Assembly: GCA_900537125.1 (NCBI GenBank)
Contig: UNRJ01000003.1
Span: forward strand, 310,001-374,000
DNA length: 64,000 nt
Source of the DNA: Rhodobacteraceae bacterium Alg238-R152
GTDB lineage: Bacteria > Pseudomonadota > Alphaproteobacteria > Rhodobacterales > Rhodobacteraceae
Reading direction: 5' to 3'
Shown in pieces: positions 60,268-64,000 of this stretch (position 1 is the first letter of the stretch; each line of letters starts with the position of its first letter). Below the pieces are notes generated by a model that had not been told where the DNA came from, did not search any database, and was given only the letters and a program-made list of their open reading frames with translations. The translations under genes and the position numbers were made by a program.

Positions 60268-60350
60268 CACGCGCCTCCTGTGAAAGAGACATAGAAGATC
60301 AACAGAACCAGCAGGCCAAAGGCCAGCTTCTGTAAACCGGTTGATGACAT
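60267..60350 (-). CDS. 27-residue membrane micro-protein
   Basis: ATG at 60350 opens a 27-codon frame MSSTGLQKLAFGLLVLLIFY (then VSFTGGA) whose stop overlaps the XpaC-like start (TGATG). It is one membrane helix. A GGAG lies upstream. The tight coupling and hydrophobic helix argue that it is a real first gene of the operon; it may also serve as a leader that couples translation. Confidence 0.7.
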   Translation of the reverse strand: MSSTGLQKLAFGLLVLLIFYVSFTGGA

Positions 60351-60465
60351 ACCCACTCCACCCTGTGCTAAGTTATGGAGAAATCTAAGAACTCTGCCGC
60401 AATAAGGCTAGGGGGAAGTTTTGGTAAAGCGGCGCATTGCCGAGGCGGTAAACTCGCCCAATAGC

Positions 60466-61344
60466 TTAGTTTCGGCGCCGGACCGGTTTGGGTCGTTTTT
60501 CTTGGGGCACCGCGCCCTCGAGGCCCAATTGGTCTCGCACTACGCGACGGCGTAGTTCTTCGACTTCACCGGATTTGAGCTGGCCAAGTTGAAACGGGCC
60601 ATAAGACACGCGGATTAGGCGGTTCACAGTTAGGTTGATCGCTTCCATGGCACGGCGAATTTCGCGGTTTTTGCCTTCGCGCAGGCCAATGGTGACCCAA
60701 GCGTTGGCGCCCTGTTGGCGGTCCAGGGTGACTTCCATCGGCTGAAAACGCTCTCCATCCACGATGATTCCTTTGCGCAAAGGGGCAAAGGTCTCCTCGG
60801 TGGGGCGCCCGTTGATTCGCACGCGGTATTTGCGCAGCCAGCCTGTGCTGGGCAATTCCAACTTGCGTTTCAAATCACCATCGTTGGTGAGCAGGAGCAG
60901 GCCTTCGGAATTGAGGTCGAGCCGTCCAACAGTCATCACACGCGGCAGGTTTTCCGGCAGGTGGTCAAAGATTGTCTCGCGGCCTTTTTCATCGCGGTTT
61001 GTGGACACAAGGCCAGTGGGTTTGTGGTAGAGCCAAATGCGCTCCGGATCAGGCTCGCCAATAGGCTTACCATCTACGGTGATGCGATCTTTGGAGGTCA
61101 CGTTGAGGGCGGGGCTGTCGAGTTTCTTGCCATTCACGGACACACGACCAGCTTCGATCATTCGCTCCGCGTCGCGACGAGAGGCGACACCGGCACGGGA
61201 CAGCACTTTGGCAATGCGATCCCCCTCGCGTTTGGGGGCGTCTGCGGCCGATTTTGCAGTAGCGGGACGCGGCTTAGAAGGCCGCGACTTGGAGGCATTG
61301 GGTTTCGCAGACGGGCGACGGGAGGATGGAGGCTTTTGAGACAT
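60466..61344 (-). CDS. rluB: 23S rRNA pseudouridine synthase RluB-like
   Basis: A 292-residue RsuA/RluB-family enzyme. A basic N-terminal tail, an S4 RNA-binding domain (RIAKVLSRAGVASRRDAERMIEAGRV), and the catalytic GRLDLNSEGLLLLTNDG with the key Asp are all seen. The basic C-terminus is usual. Divergent from tadA. Confidence 0.93.
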   Translation of the reverse strand: MSQKPPSSRRPSAKPNASKSRPSKPRPATAKSAADAPKREGDRIAKVLSRAGVASRRDAERMIEAGRVSVNGKKLDSPALNVTSKDRITVDGKPIGEPDPERIWLYHKPTGLVSTNRDEKGRETIFDHLPENLPRVMTVGRLDLNSEGLLLLTNDGDLKRKLELPSTGWLRKYRVRINGRPTEETFAPLRKGIIVDGERFQPMEVTLDRQQGANAWVTIGLREGKNREIRRAMEAINLTVNRLIRVSYGPFQLGQLKSGEVEELRRRVVRDQLGLEGAVPQEKRPKPVRRRN

Positions 61345-61405
61345 GTCCCCGTGTACCTGTGAAACGGGGATTGCGAAAGGGGGCTTGGCAAGGCAAGTCT
61401 GCGGT

Positions 61406-61855
61406 ATGACGTTCACATCTCATATGGATTTGGCGCTTGAAGAAGCGCGCGCTGCAGCCGAGCGAGGTGAAGTGCCAGTGGGCGCTGTGATCGTCGGGGC
61501 GGATGGAGCCGTTTTGGCGGCGGCAGGCAACCGGACACGGGAAGACTTGGATCCTACAGGGCACGCGGAAATTCTGGCGATGCGGGCAGCTTGTGCCAAA
61601 ATTGGCAGCGAGCGGCTGGTGGGATGTGATTTGTATGTGACGCTGGAGCCGTGTCCGATGTGTGCCAGCGCGATCAGCCAGGCACGGATTGCACGGGTGT
61701 ATTATGGTGCCTCAGACCCCAAGTCTGGCGGAGTGGCGCAGGGGCCGCGCGTGTTTTCCCATCCGCAAAGCCACCATGTGCCAGAGGTCTATGATGGCCT
61801 TGCGGCAGAAGAGTGTGAGGCGCTGCTAAAGGCGTTTTTTGCCAAGCGCCGGTGA
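61406..61855 (+). CDS. tadA: tRNA adenosine(34) deaminase TadA
   Basis: A 149-residue deaminase making inosine at the wobble position of tRNA. The zinc ligands HAE (53-55) and PCPMC (Cys83, Cys86) are present with EVPVGAVIV. Start 61406 gives MTFTSHMDLAL. Confidence 0.95.
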   Translation: MTFTSHMDLALEEARAAAERGEVPVGAVIVGADGAVLAAAGNRTREDLDPTGHAEILAMRAACAKIGSERLVGCDLYVTLEPCPMCASAISQARIARVYYGASDPKSGGVAQGPRVFSHPQSHHVPEVYDGLAAEECEALLKAFFAKRR

Positions 61856-61859
61856 GGTC

Positions 61860-62552
61860 TTAGAGCTCGATTGCAGTCATCACCTCAGGTTCGATCACGT
61901 CTACATTGGGAAGCGCCTCAATAAGTGTGTCGGCGGATTGCTCCAACATCGGAAATGTCTTGTAGTGACAGGGGATCACTGTTTTGAAATTGAAAAATTT
62001 GTTGGCGGCGTAGGCGGCGCGTCGCATGTCCATGGTGAAGTATCCGCCGCAAGACAGTAGGCCGATTTCGGGGCTGTGAAGGTCGTTGAAGACTTCCATG
62101 TCTGCCATCACATCCGTGTCACCGCTGACATAGATGGTTTTGCCTTCGCCTGAGATCATAAAGCCCGTTTCGGTCCCGATGTATCGCCGCTGTTCATTGT
62201 GGGTCAAAGAGGATGAATGGGTCGCATTGACCAGCGTAACGGCGACATTTCCTAGGTGAATGGTGCCGCCTTTGCCAAACCCAATTCCGGTGAGCCCATG
62301 AGATTTTTCCATCCACTCGGCCAGTTCATAGACACCAGCCACCGGCGCGCCTGTGGCAGAGGCTATGGCGGGAATGTCTTCGATGTGGTCCGAGTGGCCA
62401 TGCGTCAAAAGGATTGCGGTAGCTCCTTGAATGGCGCGCTCACGCTCTGCATCTGGAAACGACGGGTTGTTTGCGAGCCAAGGGTCGATCAACAACACTT
62501 GGTCTTCGATTTCGAGGCGAAACCCTGAGTGGCCGAGCCAGATAATCTTCAT
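61860..62552 (-). CDS. MBL-fold metal-dependent hydrolase (UPF0173 type)
   Basis: A 230-residue metallo-beta-lactamase-fold protein: MKIIWLGHSGFRLEIEDQVLLIDPW and the zinc motif LTHGHSDHIEDI. Later HSSS, GDTDVMADM and PCHYKTF supply further metal ligands. Physiological substrate unknown. It is divergent from gatC and convergent with tadA (4 nt between the two stops). Confidence 0.9.
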   Translation of the reverse strand: MKIIWLGHSGFRLEIEDQVLLIDPWLANNPSFPDAERERAIQGATAILLTHGHSDHIEDIPAIASATGAPVAGVYELAEWMEKSHGLTGIGFGKGGTIHLGNVAVTLVNATHSSSLTHNEQRRYIGTETGFMISGEGKTIYVSGDTDVMADMEVFNDLHSPEIGLLSCGGYFTMDMRRAAYAANKFFNFKTVIPCHYKTFPMLEQSADTLIEALPNVDVIEPEVMTAIEL

Positions 62553-62741
62553 GATCGATCTCCTATTGCAATGGACGTGATCCTAAAGAGACGGTCAGGT
62601 TTGGTAAATGCACCAAACGAACCAACCTTTTTGATAGGCGGCAAAAGCCGTTGGGGCTGGAAAGCACGTCGCGTGGCTTGCACCATATTCCCGTGCGCGC
62701 TAAAGGCTGAGGGCACGTCCGCAACGAGAGAGTCTTGCCCC

Positions 62742-63029
62742 ATGTCGATTGACGAAAGCACCGCCGCCAAAGTGGCCAAACTGGCCCGTATCAAGGTTGA
62801 AGAAGAGGCCCTGCCTGCGCTGGCGCAGGAATTCAACGCTGTGCTGGGGTTCATTGAGCAACTGAATGAAGTTGATGTTGAAGGTGTTGAGCCAATGGTG
62901 TCTGTGACTCCGATGCGTCTGAAACGTCGTGTGGACGTGGTGACCGATGGTGACCAGCAGGACAAAATTCTGAGCAACGCGCCAGATGCGCGCGAAGGCT
63001 TCTTTGCCGTTCCCAAAGTGGTGGAGTGA
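62742..63029 (+). CDS. gatC: Asp/Glu-tRNA amidotransferase subunit GatC
   Basis: A 95-residue clamp subunit of the GatCAB amidotransferase. MSIDESTAAKVAKLARIKVEEEAL and the C-terminal DREGFFAVPKVVE-like ending (DAREGFFAVPKVVE) are hallmark segments. The start at 62742 lies before the canonical N-terminus. It is followed 62 nt later by gatA. Confidence 0.95.
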   Translation: MSIDESTAAKVAKLARIKVEEEALPALAQEFNAVLGFIEQLNEVDVEGVEPMVSVTPMRLKRRVDVVTDGDQQDKILSNAPDAREGFFAVPKVVE

Positions 63030-63091
63030 TCCGGCCCGTTTGCCGTTGATCCCCTGACAATAGATTTTGCCCCACATAGAGAGGCGCCGAT

Positions 63092-64000
63092 ATGACCGAT
63101 CTGACCAAACTCACTCTGGCCGAAGCCCGTGATAAGCTGCGCGCCGGTGATGTGACTTCCGTTGAACTGACCGAAACCTTTCTGAAGGCGATTGATGAGG
63201 CCGACGCGCTGAACGCTTTTGTGCACAAGACGCCTGAGATTGCGCTGGAACGTGCCAAAGCAGCAGATGCGCGGATTGCGCAAGGTGACGCGCCGGACAT
63301 GTGTGGCTTGCCAATTGGCATCAAAGATTTGTTCTGCACCAAGGGTGTCCCGAGCCAAGCTGCCAGTGCTATTCTGGAGGGCTTTAAGCCGGAGTATGAG
63401 AGCACGATTTCTCAGAAACTGGAGGACTCGGGTGCAGTAATGCTTGGCAAGCTCAACATGGATGAGTTTGCGATGGGCTCCTCCAACGAGACCTCTGTCT
63501 ATGGCAATGCTATCAACCCGTGGCGCCGGGGCAATGACGATGCGGCGCTGACACCAGGTGGGTCTTCTGGTGGATCTGCCTCGGCAGTGGCAGCGGATCT
63601 GTGCCTTGCGGCAACTGGTACCGATACTGGTGGTTCGATCCGTCAGCCCGCAGCATTCACTGGCATCACCGGCATCAAGCCGACCTATGGCCGGTGTTCG
63701 CGTTGGGGCGTTGTGGCTTTTGCCTCTTCACTGGATCAGGCAGGCCCAATGACCAAAAACGTGCGCGACGCAGCGATCATGCTGGAAGCGATGTGTGGTC
63801 ACGACGAAAAAGACAGCACCAGCGTTGATCTGCCAGTGCCAAACTTTGAGGCCATGCTGACCGGCGACATTCGCGGTAAGAAGATTGGTATCCCAAAAGA
63901 GTACCGTATGGACGGTATGCCTGCAGAGATCGAGAAGCTCTGGGCAGAGGGCACCGAGATGCTGAAAGCGGCCGGGGCGGAGATTGTTGATATCTCCCTG
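63092..64000 (+). CDS. gatA: Asp/Glu-tRNA amidotransferase subunit GatA (truncated by window)
   Basis: Catalytic amidase subunit that converts Glu-tRNA-Gln and Asp-tRNA-Asn. The 303 visible codons contain the Ser-cis-Ser-Lys set: Lys78 in GIKDLF, the GGSSGGS segment (156-162) and Ser182 in TGGSIRQPA. The gene runs past the right edge of the window, so the C-terminal part is not seen. GAGAGG precedes the ATG. Confidence 0.96.
   Translation, partial: MTDLTKLTLAEARDKLRAGDVTSVELTETFLKAIDEADALNAFVHKTPEIALERAKAADARIAQGDAPDMCGLPIGIKDLFCTKGVPSQAASAILEGFKPEYESTISQKLEDSGAVMLGKLNMDEFAMGSSNETSVYGNAINPWRRGNDDAALTPGGSSGGSASAVAADLCLAATGTDTGGSIRQPAAFTGITGIKPTYGRCSRWGVVAFASSLDQAGPMTKNVRDAAIMLEAMCGHDEKDSTSVDLPVPNFEAMLTGDIRGKKIGIPKEYRMDGMPAEIEKLWAEGTEMLKAAGAEIVDISL

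Noticed and set aside
1-64000. CRISPR arrays, insertion sequences, rRNA genes
   Set aside because: No regularly spaced repeats, no transposase gene and no rRNA-like sequence seen on reading; the only mobile-element recombinase is the integrase at 31.7 kb.

Overview
The window reads as chromosomal DNA of an alphaproteobacterium of the Rhodobacteraceae (Roseobacter group). The reasons are the gene complement (gatC-gatA, rluB-tadA, pcm-tolC-PopZ-like, efp, valS), the roseobacter-style T4SS operon, and the moderately high GC content judged by eye. There are two parts, separated by a tRNA-Cys gene near 32.8 kb.

Part 1 (left edge to about 32.8 kb) looks like most of an integrative and conjugative element. 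Its integrase (31.7-32.7 kb) sits beside the 3' end of tRNA-Cys, the likely attachment site; the far end lies beyond the left edge. From left to right it carries several blocks. (a) A DNA-processing or defence-like island at 0.08-9.0 kb: sbcD-sbcC plus a small zinc-site protein on one strand; a WYL regulator, a WGR protein and a Cys-rich protein on the other; then a RloC/PrrC-like ATPase with a small partner. (b) A near-complete virB operon (9.3-20.1 kb, minus strand), read virB1-B2-B3-B4-lipoprotein-[VirB5-like protein with an inserted transglycosylase]-virB5-B8-B9-B10-B11-DUF4177-virB6. No coupling protein or relaxase is visible. (c) A minimal mercury module (merR, merT, merF and a GDCCVxC protein) without merA or merP. 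(d) A second MerR regulator divergent from a transglutaminase / cation-efflux / membrane methyltransferase operon. (e) A Crp/Fnr regulator and a periplasmic copper cluster (two c-type cytochromes, multicopper oxidase, CopD, CopC, a small Cys/His protein). (f) Small regulators: an XRE repressor pair and divergent ribbon-helix-helix genes before the integrase.

Part 2 (32.8 kb to the right edge) is chromosomal backbone. It holds pcm, a tolC-type gene and a PopZ-like gene; efp with a GNAT gene; ygfZ-like, glycosyltransferase, ABC exporter, two aminotransferases and a crotonase; valS; an Lrp regulator divergent from an ornithine-decarboxylase-like gene; a CoxL-type molybdenum subunit without partner subunits; and a DUF2235 hydrolase. 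A minus-strand run at 53.7-60.35 kb (27-aa membrane peptide, XpaC-like, TelA, DUF2927 lipoprotein, SPFH-GYF, membrane protein, zinc-ribbon protein, nitroreductase) looks like an envelope-stress operon. rluB/tadA, an MBL-fold hydrolase, gatC and a truncated gatA close the window.

The strongest candidates for something undescribed are the VirB5/transglycosylase chimera, the ATPase plus small-partner module, the sbcDC-WYL-WGR island, and the MerR-controlled transglutaminase operon. All functional statements are inferred from sequence reading only; no database search was run.
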